From the NCBI RefSeq assembly GCF_002217285.1, contig NZ_MUGW01000020.1:62001-126000 (forward strand): a DNA stretch of 64,000 nt. Direction: 5' to 3'. The translations under genes and the position numbers were made by a program. The notes below the pieces were generated by a model. It saw nothing but the letters and a program-made list of their open reading frames with translations. It searched no databases and had not been told where the DNA came from. Below are positions 46,776 through 55,578 of the stretch, one piece after another. Every line of letters starts with the position of its first letter. Within the stretch, counting starts at the first letter, position 1. Source of the stretch: Flavobacterium hercynium (GTDB lineage: Bacteria > Bacteroidota > Bacteroidia > Flavobacteriales > Flavobacteriaceae).

Positions 46776-47804
46776 ATGAAAAATTACACTTTAAAAGTTC
46801 AAGAAGTTCGTAAAGAAAACAATGATACAGTTACTATTTGTTTTAAACAGCCAGGGCTAAAAAAAATCAAATATTTAGCAGGACAATATTTAACTCTTCA
46901 ATTTCGAATTAATGGTAGAAGATACATTAGACCATATTCATTCTCTTCAACTCCTTTATTAGACACTACACTTAATGTAACTGTTAAACGTGTACCAGGA
47001 GGAATTGTATCAAATTATATTAATGATAATATTAAAGTTGATGATATAATTGAAGTTCAAGAACCTTTGGGTGATTTTGTATTAGATTTAAATTCTTCTG
47101 CTAATTCAATTGTTTTTTGGGGCGTAGGTAGTGGTATAACTCCATTATTTTCTATGATCAAAGATTTACTGATCAATAAGCCTTTAGTTAATATTCATTT
47201 GGTTTATGGTAATAAATCTACTTCATCTGTAATTTTTAAACATCAACTTCAAGAATTGACAAAAAAATATTCTGAACGATTTAGAATTTACAATTTTTAC
47301 TCGGAAGAAGAATTTTTTGAAGATAATTCATATAATTTCTGTGGAAGAATTGATTTAAATTTTATAGAGAATTTAGTAAATCATATTCATCAACCTACTC
47401 AGCATTTTATATGTGGCCCTATCGGTCTTAAAAGTATTATTAAAGAAGCTTTACAAAAAATTGAAGGGAATCTTGATAATGTTTTCTCAGAAGACTTTGA
47501 AATAATTAAAAATCCTGAGGATTTCAATGATATAGAAAATCATGAAATACTTTTGAATTATCAAGGTATTGATAATAAAATATTTGTAAAAAAAGGGACT
47601 TCAATATTAGAACAAGCATTAGAAGCAAATTTGGAGTTGTCATATTCTTGTCAAACTGGAAATTGTAGCACATGTAAAGCTACTGTTATGTCAGGATCAA
47701 TAAAAATGATTGGACTTGAAAAACCTAGAACTGATTTAGCGGATAATGAAGTTTTGCTTTGTTGTAGTTATCCTTTAACTAATGATGTTTGTATAAAAAT
47801 ATAA
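46776..47804 (+). CDS. E3-type flavin/ferredoxin reductase for CDP-3,6-dideoxyhexose synthesis
   Basis: This 342-residue protein has an FAD-binding barrel with RPYS (residues 52-55), an NAD-binding domain (GVGSGITPLFSMI, about 115-127) and a C-terminal plant-type 2Fe-2S domain with cysteines spaced C-x4-C-x2-C-x28-C (SCQTGNCSTC). Its neighbours are ddhA, ddhB and ddhC, so it most likely supplies electrons to the E1 dehydratase, the task of AscD/DdhD (E3). In the Yersinia E3 the Fe-S domain is N-terminal, so this one has the opposite domain order, resembling PaaE-type reductases. The function is inferred from context. Confidence 0.82.
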   Translation: MKNYTLKVQEVRKENNDTVTICFKQPGLKKIKYLAGQYLTLQFRINGRRYIRPYSFSSTPLLDTTLNVTVKRVPGGIVSNYINDNIKVDDIIEVQEPLGDFVLDLNSSANSIVFWGVGSGITPLFSMIKDLLINKPLVNIHLVYGNKSTSSVIFKHQLQELTKKYSERFRIYNFYSEEEFFEDNSYNFCGRIDLNFIENLVNHIHQPTQHFICGPIGLKSIIKEALQKIEGNLDNVFSEDFEIIKNPEDFNDIENHEILLNYQGIDNKIFVKKGTSILEQALEANLELSYSCQTGNCSTCKATVMSGSIKMIGLEKPRTDLADNEVLLCCSYPLTNDVCIKI

Positions 47805-47820
47805 TAATAACGACGATATA

Positions 47821-48597
47821 ATGAAAGTAGTAATTTTTGCAGGTGGTTTTGGAACTCGTCTTATGGAAGAGACTGAGGCTAGACCAAAACCAATGGTTGA
47901 AATTGGAGGAAAACCTATTTTATGGCATATTTTAAAAATGTTCGAACAGCATGGTTATAATGAATTTATAATTTGTTTAGGTTATAAGGCTACCTATATT
48001 AAAGAATATTTTTATAATTACTATTTGCATAATTCTGATGTGACAATTGAATTAGCAAATAACAATATAAATGTTCATTATTCCGAAACAGAATCTTTTA
48101 AAGTTACTTTGATAGATACAGGTTTGTATACAAATACAGCAGGAAGATTAAAACGTATTCAAAAGTATGTTAAAGATGAAACTTTTATGCTTACTTATGG
48201 AGATGGAGTTGCAGATGTTAATTTGTCTGAGTTGATCAAGTTTCATAAAACACATGGCAGATTAGCAACATTAACTAGTGTACAAGTACCTGGACGTTTT
48301 GGTAATTTAGAAATTGGTGCTGATGGAGAGGTCGATAGTTTTATTGAAAAACCAGTTGGAGATGGAATGTGGATTAATGGTGGTTTTTTTGTTCTAGAAC
48401 CGGGTGTTTTTAAATATCTTGAAAATGATGTTGATGATGTTCAGTGGGAGAAAGAGCCTCTAGGAGCTATTGCAAAAGACCAACAGTTAGCTGCTTACAA
48501 ACACTATGGATTTTGGAAATGTATGGATGCTTTAAGAGACAGAGTCGAACTTGAAGCAATGTGGAATTCTGGAAATGCAAAATGGAAAACATGGTAA
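47821..48597 (+). CDS. ddhA: Glucose-1-phosphate cytidylyltransferase
   Basis: This 258-residue enzyme (also called RfbF) joins glucose-1-phosphate and CTP to CDP-glucose, the first step of the CDP-dideoxysugar pathway. The motifs VVIFAGGFGTRLMEET, ARPKPMVEIGGKPILWHILK and the late FIEKPVGDGMWINGGFFVLE are diagnostic. Its 3' end overlaps the start of ddhB, which points to coupled translation. Confidence 0.95.
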   Translation: MKVVIFAGGFGTRLMEETEARPKPMVEIGGKPILWHILKMFEQHGYNEFIICLGYKATYIKEYFYNYYLHNSDVTIELANNNINVHYSETESFKVTLIDTGLYTNTAGRLKRIQKYVKDETFMLTYGDGVADVNLSELIKFHKTHGRLATLTSVQVPGRFGNLEIGADGEVDSFIEKPVGDGMWINGGFFVLEPGVFKYLENDVDDVQWEKEPLGAIAKDQQLAAYKHYGFWKCMDALRDRVELEAMWNSGNAKWKTW

Positions 48598-49685
48598 ATT
48601 CATTATTGTTTGAAGAACTAAAGAAATCATATAAGGGTAAGAAAGTATTTTTAACTGGACATACTGGTTTTAAAGGCTCTTGGATGTTGAAAACTTTATC
48701 TTTGTTAGGTGCTACAATAAAGGGATATGCATTAGAGCCAAATACCGAAAATGATTTATATTATTTGATAAATGGAAGCTCTATCTGTGATTCTGTTACT
48801 GCAGACTTAAGGGATAAAACACGTTTAGAGAGGGAAATCCTTGATTTTCAACCAGATTTTATTTTTCATTTAGCTGCTCAGCCTTTAGTGCGATTATCAT
48901 ATGATATTCCAGCTGAAACTTTTGAGGTGAATGTTATTGGAACTGCAAATGTTCTTGATAGCGTCCGTTTATTAAAAAATAAATGTGAAATTGTACTTAT
49001 AACTACAGATAAAGTTTATCAAAATAACGAATGGATTTATCCTTATCGTGAAAATGATCGTTTAGGAGGATATGATCCATATAGTGCAAGTAAAGCTTGT
49101 GCTGAATTGTTGATAGATTCTTATAGAAGTTCTTTTTTTAATAATAAAACTTACGAAATTCATAAAAAAGCGATAGCGGTTGCTAGAGCGGGTAATGTTA
49201 TTGGTGGAGGAGATTGGTCTAAAGATCGTTTAATTCCAGATATTGCTAAAGCTTTTGCTTATGATAAAGCTGTTGTTATAAGAAATCCAAAATCGGTTAG
49301 GCCTTGGCAACATGTACTTGAACCAATAGTAGCTTATCTATTATTAGGAGCAAATTTATCTAAGAAACCGTTAGATTTTAATCAAGCATATAATTTTGGG
49401 CCTAATTTATCTGATGCATTAACTGTGGAAAATATGCTAAAATTAGCTATAGCAAGCTGGGGTAAAGGAGATTATAAAATCGAATTTGATGAGCATTTAC
49501 CTCATGAGGCGGGACTCTTAAAGTTAGATATTAGTAAGGCTGTTACAGAGCTAAATTGGCAACCAAAAATGAATGCCGAAAATGCCGTAAATATGACAAT
49601 TGATTGGTACAAAAACTTTTTTGATAATCCGAAAATGATTTCAGATTTTACTTCAAAACAAATTAGTCATTTTTTCACAATATAA
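48591..49685 (+). CDS. ddhB: CDP-glucose 4,6-dehydratase
   Basis: This SDR enzyme of about 364 residues (also called RfbG) turns CDP-glucose into CDP-4-keto-6-deoxyglucose. It has FLTGHTGFKGSWMLKTLSLL, HLAAQPLVRLSYDIPAETFE, TTDKVYQNNEWIYPY, the YSASK catalytic pair and RPWQHVLEP, all typical. ATG codons at 48582 and 48591 are both possible and both overlap the ddhA stop. I prefer the second (MVNSLLFEEL), where the overlap is seven bases. Confidence 0.94.
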   Translation: MVNSLLFEELKKSYKGKKVFLTGHTGFKGSWMLKTLSLLGATIKGYALEPNTENDLYYLINGSSICDSVTADLRDKTRLEREILDFQPDFIFHLAAQPLVRLSYDIPAETFEVNVIGTANVLDSVRLLKNKCEIVLITTDKVYQNNEWIYPYRENDRLGGYDPYSASKACAELLIDSYRSSFFNNKTYEIHKKAIAVARAGNVIGGGDWSKDRLIPDIAKAFAYDKAVVIRNPKSVRPWQHVLEPIVAYLLLGANLSKKPLDFNQAYNFGPNLSDALTVENMLKLAIASWGKGDYKIEFDEHLPHEAGLLKLDISKAVTELNWQPKMNAENAVNMTIDWYKNFFDNPKMISDFTSKQISHFFTI

Positions 49686-49702
49686 TTGCATATTATTATA
49701 GC

Positions 49703-50740
49703 ATGTTACATTATTTAAAAGATGATTTAGATTTAATATTCCATAATACTAAAGAAGTTTGGGGCGATTTGAAAGATAGCACAATATTTCTTACTGGTGG
49801 AACTGGTTTTTTTGGTTTATGGTTATTAATGAGTTTTATCTTCGTAAATAGAAAATTAGAGCTTAACTCAAAGATGATAATTTTAACTCGTAACAAAAGT
49901 AATTTTTTAAGTAAACATAAATGGGTATTGGAATATCCTGAAATAAGTTTTTTAGAAGGTGATGTTAATAATTTTAAATTTATTGATGCTCCTGTTGATT
50001 ATATAATTCATGCAGCTACAGATGCAAGTATTAAGTTAAATGATGAACAACCATTGGTAATGTTTGAAACCATTGTTAATGGAACAAAAAGGATTTTAGA
50101 TTTTGCAAAACTCAAAGAAGTGAAATCCTTTTTGTTAACTAGTAGTGGAGCAGTTTATGGAAAACAGCCTTCAGATATTCAAAATATTTCTGAAGATTAT
50201 TTAGGATCTCCCGTTATTTCAGATTCAAATTCTATGTATGCTGAGGGTAAAAGGATAGCTGAAGTTTTATGTGCTTCTTATTATAAATTATTCAATTTAC
50301 CAGTTAAAATTGCAAGATGTTATGCTTTTATTGGACCTTTTCTAGCATTAGATGCCCATTTCGCAGCTGGTAATTTTATAAAAAATCTTTTAGATAACGA
50401 AGACATAATTATAAAAGGTGATGGTACTCCACATAGATCATATATGTACTCTGCTGATTTGGTAATATGGTTATGGACAATTTTATTTAATGGAAAAGAT
50501 AACAATCCGTATAATGTTGGTTCAAATCACTCTATTAGTATAGCACAGCTCGCAGATTATGTTTCACAAGAAAGTGTTGATAGAGATATTAATGTAATCA
50601 TTAAAACACCTTTATCAGGGAAAGATACTTTGAGATATGTTCCAAATGTAGATAAAGCACTCAATGAGTTAAATTTAAAGATCTACACTGATATTAATAC
50701 TAGTATAAAAAAAACAATTCATTTTAATAGAATATTTTAA
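49703..50740 (+). CDS. SDR-family NAD-dependent epimerase/reductase, branch-sugar module copy 1
   Basis: This 345-residue extended SDR has the Rossmann start FLTGGTGFFGLWLLMSFI, the serine motif LLTSSGAVYGKQ and the pair YAEGK. The following RIAEVLCASYYKLFNLPVKI and CYAFIGPFLALDAHFAAG closely parallel the protein at 54490, so the two are paralogues. It lies between ddhB and the ThDP enzyme gene. By analogy with YerF it may reduce a keto group on the branched CDP-sugar or act as an epimerase; the exact reaction is unknown. Confidence 0.75.
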   Translation: MLHYLKDDLDLIFHNTKEVWGDLKDSTIFLTGGTGFFGLWLLMSFIFVNRKLELNSKMIILTRNKSNFLSKHKWVLEYPEISFLEGDVNNFKFIDAPVDYIIHAATDASIKLNDEQPLVMFETIVNGTKRILDFAKLKEVKSFLLTSSGAVYGKQPSDIQNISEDYLGSPVISDSNSMYAEGKRIAEVLCASYYKLFNLPVKIARCYAFIGPFLALDAHFAAGNFIKNLLDNEDIIIKGDGTPHRSYMYSADLVIWLWTILFNGKDNNPYNVGSNHSISIAQLADYVSQESVDRDINVIIKTPLSGKDTLRYVPNVDKALNELNLKIYTDINTSIKKTIHFNRIF

Positions 50741-50748
50741 ACAAAGTA

Positions 50749-52587
50749 ATGATGAATGATATTATAAAAGTAAGTGATTTAATAGCTGATTTTTTAATAA
50801 ATAATGAGATAAAGCATGTTTTTGGAATTATAGGGGCAGGAAATGCTCATGTTTTCGATTCCATTCAACAAAAAGGATATACTGAAATAATCTGCGTTCA
50901 TCATGAGCAAGCCGCTTGCATGGCTATGCAAACTTATTATAGAACTAATGGAAAAGTTACAGCAGCAATTCTAACAACGGGAGCAGGCTCAACAAATGGT
51001 ATTACAGGTGTTGTTAGTGCTTGGGCTGATTCCATTCCTGGAATAATTATATCGGGTAATGAACATTCAAAATTTGTCGAATTACATAAGGATTTGAGAA
51101 TGTGGGGTGTTCAAGGTTACGACAGCCCGTCAATGGTTGAAAAGGTAACTAAATATGCTACAAATGTTTTAGAAACAAATAAAGTAGTTTACGAATTAGA
51201 AAAAGCGTATGCAATAGCAACTCATGGTCGACCAGGGCCATGTTGGATTGATATACCTATGAATTTGCAATCAAGTAACATTGAAGAAAGAGATGTAATT
51301 CATTTTGAAACTTCAGAGCTTCCGGAATTAAATTTAGACTCAGATTTAAGTTTATCGGAAAATGTAGAATTACTTGTAGAATCTATAAAAAAAGCTGAAC
51401 GACCTTTATTTTGGTTTGGTAATGGAATAAGATTGGCAAACGCCGAAAGTTTACTGAAGCCATTATTAGAGAAATACGGGATACCAGCATTAGTTACTTG
51501 GGCAGGAATAGATTCAATAGACTCCAATCATCCATTAGTTTATGGAAGAGCAGGTACATATGGACAAAGGAGTGCAAATTTTATTCTTCAAAATTGTGAT
51601 CTTTTAATTTGTATTGGTACAAGGATGGCTATCTCTCAAATTGGATATGATATTAATGAATTGGCTAGAGATGCAGATATAGCTGTTGTAGATATCGATA
51701 AATTTGAATTGAATAAATATAAAGAAAGATACAAATATTCTATAAATGCTGATGCCGGTATTTTTATCAAAAAAATGCTTGATAAAGAATTAGGTCAGTC
51801 TCTTAACTTTTTAAATTGGATTGAAATTTGTAATAATTATAGATCTAAATATCCGTGGTTTAATTCTGATGATCATCCTGACAAAGATGGTTTTATCAAT
51901 TCCTATCAATTCATGGAAAAATTAAATCTTCACTTAAAACCAGATCAGCATATAACAACTGATATGGGGACAGCTCTTTTAAGCGGACACCAAGTATTAA
52001 GAATTGGTAAAGATCAGAGATTAATGACTTCAACAGGGCTCGGAGAAATGGGGTATGGTTTGCCTGCTGCAATTGGTGCATCAGTTGCTCGAGGAAAAGG
52101 AGAAGTTTTATGTTTAAATTGTGATGGGGGAATGATGATGAATTTGCAGGAATTACAAACTATAGTTCATTATAAACTACCTATAAAATTATTTGTTTTT
52201 AATAACGATGGCTACTTAATGATCAAACATACTCAAAACGCACTTTTTAATGGAAGAAGAGCGGGTGTAGATAGTAATTCGGGAGTAACATGTCCTAATT
52301 TTAGTGCGTTAGCTAAAGCTTTTGAAATGCCTTCATTTCAAATTAGATCGTGGGAAGATTTTGACATTGTTGTTCCTCAAGTGCAAGAAATTTCAGGCCC
52401 TGTTATATGCGAAGTTTTTATGCATCCATATCAATTGTTTGTACCTAAATTAGGTTTGGCAATTCAAAGTGATGGTAGTCTAATATCTCCTCCTTTGGAA
52501 GATTTATCTCCATTTATTTCAAGAGATGAGTTAGAAAAAAACATGTTAAATGGTTTACATCCTAAGTCATCTAATATTGAAGTTTAA
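50749..52587 (+). CDS. Thiamine-diphosphate-dependent enzyme, acetolactate-synthase-like (YerE-like candidate)
   Basis: This 612-residue enzyme has the three-domain pyruvate-oxidase/acetohydroxyacid-synthase layout. The cofactor-activating glutamate is Glu53 (HHEQAACMAM). The central domain carries LLICIGTRMA. The ThDP-binding motif is NCDGGMMMNLQELQ...NN. No ilvN-like subunit or branched-chain amino-acid gene is near. In Yersinia, YerE of this family adds a two-carbon acetyl unit from pyruvate to C4 of CDP-3,6-dideoxy-4-ketohexose, and this gene sits inside the same CDP-sugar gene set. Donor identity is open because an aldolase and an acylating dehydrogenase follow directly. Confidence 0.82.
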   Translation: MMNDIIKVSDLIADFLINNEIKHVFGIIGAGNAHVFDSIQQKGYTEIICVHHEQAACMAMQTYYRTNGKVTAAILTTGAGSTNGITGVVSAWADSIPGIIISGNEHSKFVELHKDLRMWGVQGYDSPSMVEKVTKYATNVLETNKVVYELEKAYAIATHGRPGPCWIDIPMNLQSSNIEERDVIHFETSELPELNLDSDLSLSENVELLVESIKKAERPLFWFGNGIRLANAESLLKPLLEKYGIPALVTWAGIDSIDSNHPLVYGRAGTYGQRSANFILQNCDLLICIGTRMAISQIGYDINELARDADIAVVDIDKFELNKYKERYKYSINADAGIFIKKMLDKELGQSLNFLNWIEICNNYRSKYPWFNSDDHPDKDGFINSYQFMEKLNLHLKPDQHITTDMGTALLSGHQVLRIGKDQRLMTSTGLGEMGYGLPAAIGASVARGKGEVLCLNCDGGMMMNLQELQTIVHYKLPIKLFVFNNDGYLMIKHTQNALFNGRRAGVDSNSGVTCPNFSALAKAFEMPSFQIRSWEDFDIVVPQVQEISGPVICEVFMHPYQLFVPKLGLAIQSDGSLISPPLEDLSPFISRDELEKNMLNGLHPKSSNIEV

Positions 52588-52597
52588 AATATAAAAT

Positions 52598-53473
52598 ATG
52601 AAAAAATTAAAAGTAGCGATATTAGGGAGTGGAAATATAGGTACTGATTTATTAATAAAAATTCAGCGCTCTGAATTTTTGGAATGTGTTTTATTTATTG
52701 GAAGAAATTTATCTTCACCAGGTATGGCAAAAGCTATCGCGATGGGAGTAAAAGTTTCAGACGAGAGTATAAATGCAATCGTAAAAAATTCAGATCAGGT
52801 AGATTTAGTTTTTGATGCAACATCCGCTAAAGATGCTAAAATACATTGGGATATTTTAGATAAGTTAGGTAAAATTGTTGTGGACATGACTCCGGCAAAA
52901 CTTGGTGTATTTTGTATTCCCGCAGTAAATTTAGATGAAGTTATTGAACATAGAAATGTAAATATGATTACTTGTGGTGGTCAAGCATCAATTCCTATAG
53001 CACATGTGATAGGTAAGACCCAGAAAAATGTTGAATACATTGAAGTTGTTTCTAGCATTGCGTCGAGAAGTGCTGGACCTGCTACAAGATTAAATTTAGA
53101 TGAATATGTTGATACTACCGAAAATGGTATTAAACATTTCTCTAATGTTAAACGAACTAAAGCTATTTTAAATCTTAATCCGGCTGATCCATGTATAGAT
53201 ATGCAGACAACTATATTTGCGCAAGTAGAGAATCCTAATATGGAGTATTTGCAAGAAGAGATTGACATTATGATAAAAAAAATACAAGAATATGTACCTG
53301 GTTATAGTTTATTAGTTCCACCTGTTTTTGAAAATGGAAGAATAGTAATTATGGTTAAGGCCCAAGGCTTAGGAGATTATTTACCTAAATACGCTGGTAA
53401 TTTAGATATTATAAATTGTGCCGCGATAGCAGTAGCTGAGCAATATTCTAAAAGTTTTAATAATAGCAAATAA
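52598..53473 (+). CDS. Acetaldehyde dehydrogenase (acylating), DmpF/MhpF family
   Basis: This 291-residue enzyme interconverts an aldehyde plus CoA with acyl-CoA, using NAD. It has the Rossmann motif ILGSGNIGTDLLIKI, the catalytic Cys126 in ITCGGQASIPIAH, and SRSAGPATRLNLDEYVDTTE, all as in DmpF. It starts ten bases after the ThDP enzyme gene and seven before the aldolase gene. The DmpF-DmpG pair normally works as a channelling complex in catechol breakdown. Here no other catabolic gene is present, so a biosynthetic role is likely. Confidence 0.88.
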   Translation: MKKLKVAILGSGNIGTDLLIKIQRSEFLECVLFIGRNLSSPGMAKAIAMGVKVSDESINAIVKNSDQVDLVFDATSAKDAKIHWDILDKLGKIVVDMTPAKLGVFCIPAVNLDEVIEHRNVNMITCGGQASIPIAHVIGKTQKNVEYIEVVSSIASRSAGPATRLNLDEYVDTTENGIKHFSNVKRTKAILNLNPADPCIDMQTTIFAQVENPNMEYLQEEIDIMIKKIQEYVPGYSLLVPPVFENGRIVIMVKAQGLGDYLPKYAGNLDIINCAAIAVAEQYSKSFNNSK

Positions 53474-53479
53474 ATTTTC

Positions 53480-54490
53480 ATGATTAAGCAAATATTAATT
53501 AGTGATCCTACATTACGAGATGGAAATCATGCTTGTGCACATCAACTAAGTGCTGAACAAATTGCGATTTATTGCAATGCAGCTGATAATGCAGGAGTGC
53601 CTATTATCGAGGTAGGACATGGTAACGGATTAGGTGCATCTTCATTGCAAGTAGGGTTGAGTAAAGAGGATGATAAAACTATTTTAGAGACTGCGAGGAA
53701 ACATCTTAACAAAAGTAAGTTAGGTATACATGTTATTCCTGGATTTGCTACAATAAAGCGTGATTTAGTTAATGCTATAGATATTGGAGTTGATGTTATT
53801 AGAGTTGCATCGCATTGTACCGAGGCAGATATTACACAACGTCATTTAGGTTATGTTAGGGAAAGAGGAAAAGAAGCATATGGGGTTTTAATGATGAGTC
53901 ATATGGCTTCTGCATCTGTTCTAGTTGAAGAAGCTCAAAAAATGGAATTATATGGCGCAGAAGGAATAATAATCATGGATTCTGCAGGTGCTTATTTGCC
54001 ATCAGATGTCCAAGAAAAGATTTCAGCGTTGGTTAATGGATTAAAGGTTCCGGTAGGTTTTCATGCACATAATAACCTTGGAATGGCGATTGCAAATTCC
54101 ATTACAGCCATTGAAGCTGGTGCTAAAATTCTAGATGGAACTGCAAGAGGTTTTGGTGCGGGAGCTGGAAATGCACAATTAGAAGTTCTAATTGCTGTTT
54201 TAGAAAAAATGGGTTATATTACTGGAGTCGATTTATATAAAATTCTTGATGCATCAGATATAGCCGAGAAAAAAATAATGAGTACTGTACCAACTATTAA
54301 ATCTGATAGTATTGTTAGTGGCTTATCAGGTGTTTTTTCTGGTTTTGCTAAACACGTTACCAGAATTTCAAATGAATATGAAGTGGATCCAAGAGATGTT
54401 TATCGTGAATTAGGTAAAAGAAGAATTGTTGGAGGTCAAGAAGATATTATTATTGAAGTAGTGATGGATTTAATTAGAAATCGAAAATAA
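53480..54490 (+). CDS. 4-hydroxy-2-oxovalerate aldolase, DmpG/MhpE family
   Basis: This 336-residue class II aldolase cleaves or forms 4-hydroxy-2-oxopentanoate from pyruvate and acetaldehyde. The motif DPTLRDGNHA gives the catalytic Arg13, Asp14 and His17, and GFHAHNN supplies metal ligands His195 and His197. The C-terminal helical domain that contacts the dehydrogenase partner is present (DASDIAEKKIMSTVPTI). Its stop codon overlaps the next ATG (TAATG). In this sugar locus it may run in the synthetic direction to make a hydroxylated 2-oxoacid for the ThDP enzyme. That is an inference. Confidence 0.9.
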   Translation: MIKQILISDPTLRDGNHACAHQLSAEQIAIYCNAADNAGVPIIEVGHGNGLGASSLQVGLSKEDDKTILETARKHLNKSKLGIHVIPGFATIKRDLVNAIDIGVDVIRVASHCTEADITQRHLGYVRERGKEAYGVLMMSHMASASVLVEEAQKMELYGAEGIIIMDSAGAYLPSDVQEKISALVNGLKVPVGFHAHNNLGMAIANSITAIEAGAKILDGTARGFGAGAGNAQLEVLIAVLEKMGYITGVDLYKILDASDIAEKKIMSTVPTIKSDSIVSGLSGVFSGFAKHVTRISNEYEVDPRDVYRELGKRRIVGGQEDIIIEVVMDLIRNRK

Positions 54491-55551
54491 TGAGTTTAGC
54501 TAAAAATAAAATTGTATTTGAGGATTGTAAGACTTCATGTGTGGATATTGATAGTTTTTCGATTTTAGAGAATCAATCAATTCTTATTACTGGAGGGACT
54601 GGTTTTATTGGTAAGTGGTTAACTGAAATGATATCTTACATAAACTTTACTAATAATATAAATATTACGGTATATTTATTAGGTAGAGATATTGCTAAAT
54701 TTAAAGAAGAAGTTCCTCATCTAGCAGAAAAAACTTTTGTAAAATTTATAGAGCAAGATGTTAGATATTTACATGATTTACCTAATGATATAAATTATAT
54801 AATACATGCAGCAGGGTCTCCTGACAATAGAGAACATGTGTCGGATCCTTTAAAAACGATTGAAACTTTTTATAAAGGAACACAATCTTTATTAGATGTA
54901 GCATCAAGAATTCAGGGTTTAAAAAAGATAATTCATTTAAGTTCACATCAGGTTTATGGAAAAAATGAAAATGAAGAACAAATAACTGAGAATTCATTTG
55001 GTCCCTTTGAAGCACTTAATGTAAATAATTGTTACGCGGAATCTAAAAGGATAGCAGAAACGTTATGTTCTTATTATAAAAATAATTTAAGATTACCAAT
55101 AGTGATTCTTAGACCATTTGCCTTTATTGGACCATATCAGAATTTAGAAAAACCTTGGGCAATTAATAGTTTTATAAGAGACGCAATCTTAGGTGGGCCG
55201 ATAAGAATTTTAGGAAATGGTTTAACAGAAAGAAGTTATTTATATGCAAGTGACATGGCATACTATATTTTAAGATCATTAATTCTTGCTAATATTGGAG
55301 ATATTTATAATTTGGGAAGTAATGTTCCAATATCTTTAAATGAGTTAGCTTTAAAAATAAAAAGTCAATCAACTGTTAAAATGGAAGTTTTATCAAGATC
55401 CTCAAAAGAAAATTATTTGAGTATTTCTAAATTGGTTCCAAATACTAATAAAATAACAAAAGATTTAAATGTTAGTGAAACATTTACAATTGATGAAGCT
55501 ATCAATAGAACGATACTATGGAATCAATTAAACAAAAAAATAAATAATTAA
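54490..55551 (+). CDS. SDR-family NAD-dependent epimerase/reductase, branch-sugar module copy 2
   Basis: This 353-residue extended SDR has ILITGGTGFIGKWLTEMISY, the serine motif HLSSHQVYGKNENE and the catalytic pair YAESK. It shares the segments RIAETLCSYYKNNLRLPIVI and FAFIGPYQNLEKPW with the protein at 49703, so one arose from the other by duplication. It overlaps the aldolase stop by one base. Having two such enzymes around one ThDP-aldolase-dehydrogenase block suggests two keto groups, or one reduction and one epimerisation, on the branched product. Confidence 0.75.
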   Translation: MSLAKNKIVFEDCKTSCVDIDSFSILENQSILITGGTGFIGKWLTEMISYINFTNNINITVYLLGRDIAKFKEEVPHLAEKTFVKFIEQDVRYLHDLPNDINYIIHAAGSPDNREHVSDPLKTIETFYKGTQSLLDVASRIQGLKKIIHLSSHQVYGKNENEEQITENSFGPFEALNVNNCYAESKRIAETLCSYYKNNLRLPIVILRPFAFIGPYQNLEKPWAINSFIRDAILGGPIRILGNGLTERSYLYASDMAYYILRSLILANIGDIYNLGSNVPISLNELALKIKSQSTVKMEVLSRSSKENYLSISKLVPNTNKITKDLNVSETFTIDEAINRTILWNQLNKKINN

Positions 55552-55578
55552 AAAAGTAAGATTTAATCAGTCAGTGAT

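Noticed and set aside
50749..52587. Annotation as housekeeping acetolactate synthase (IlvB)
   Set aside because: No ilvN, ilvC or ilvD is near, and the gene sits between CDP-sugar genes, so a YerE-like role is more likely.
52598..54490. Aromatic-compound catabolism (meta-cleavage pathway)
   Set aside because: Only the last two enzymes of that pathway are present, without dioxygenase, hydrolase or hydratase genes, and they are embedded in a polysaccharide operon.
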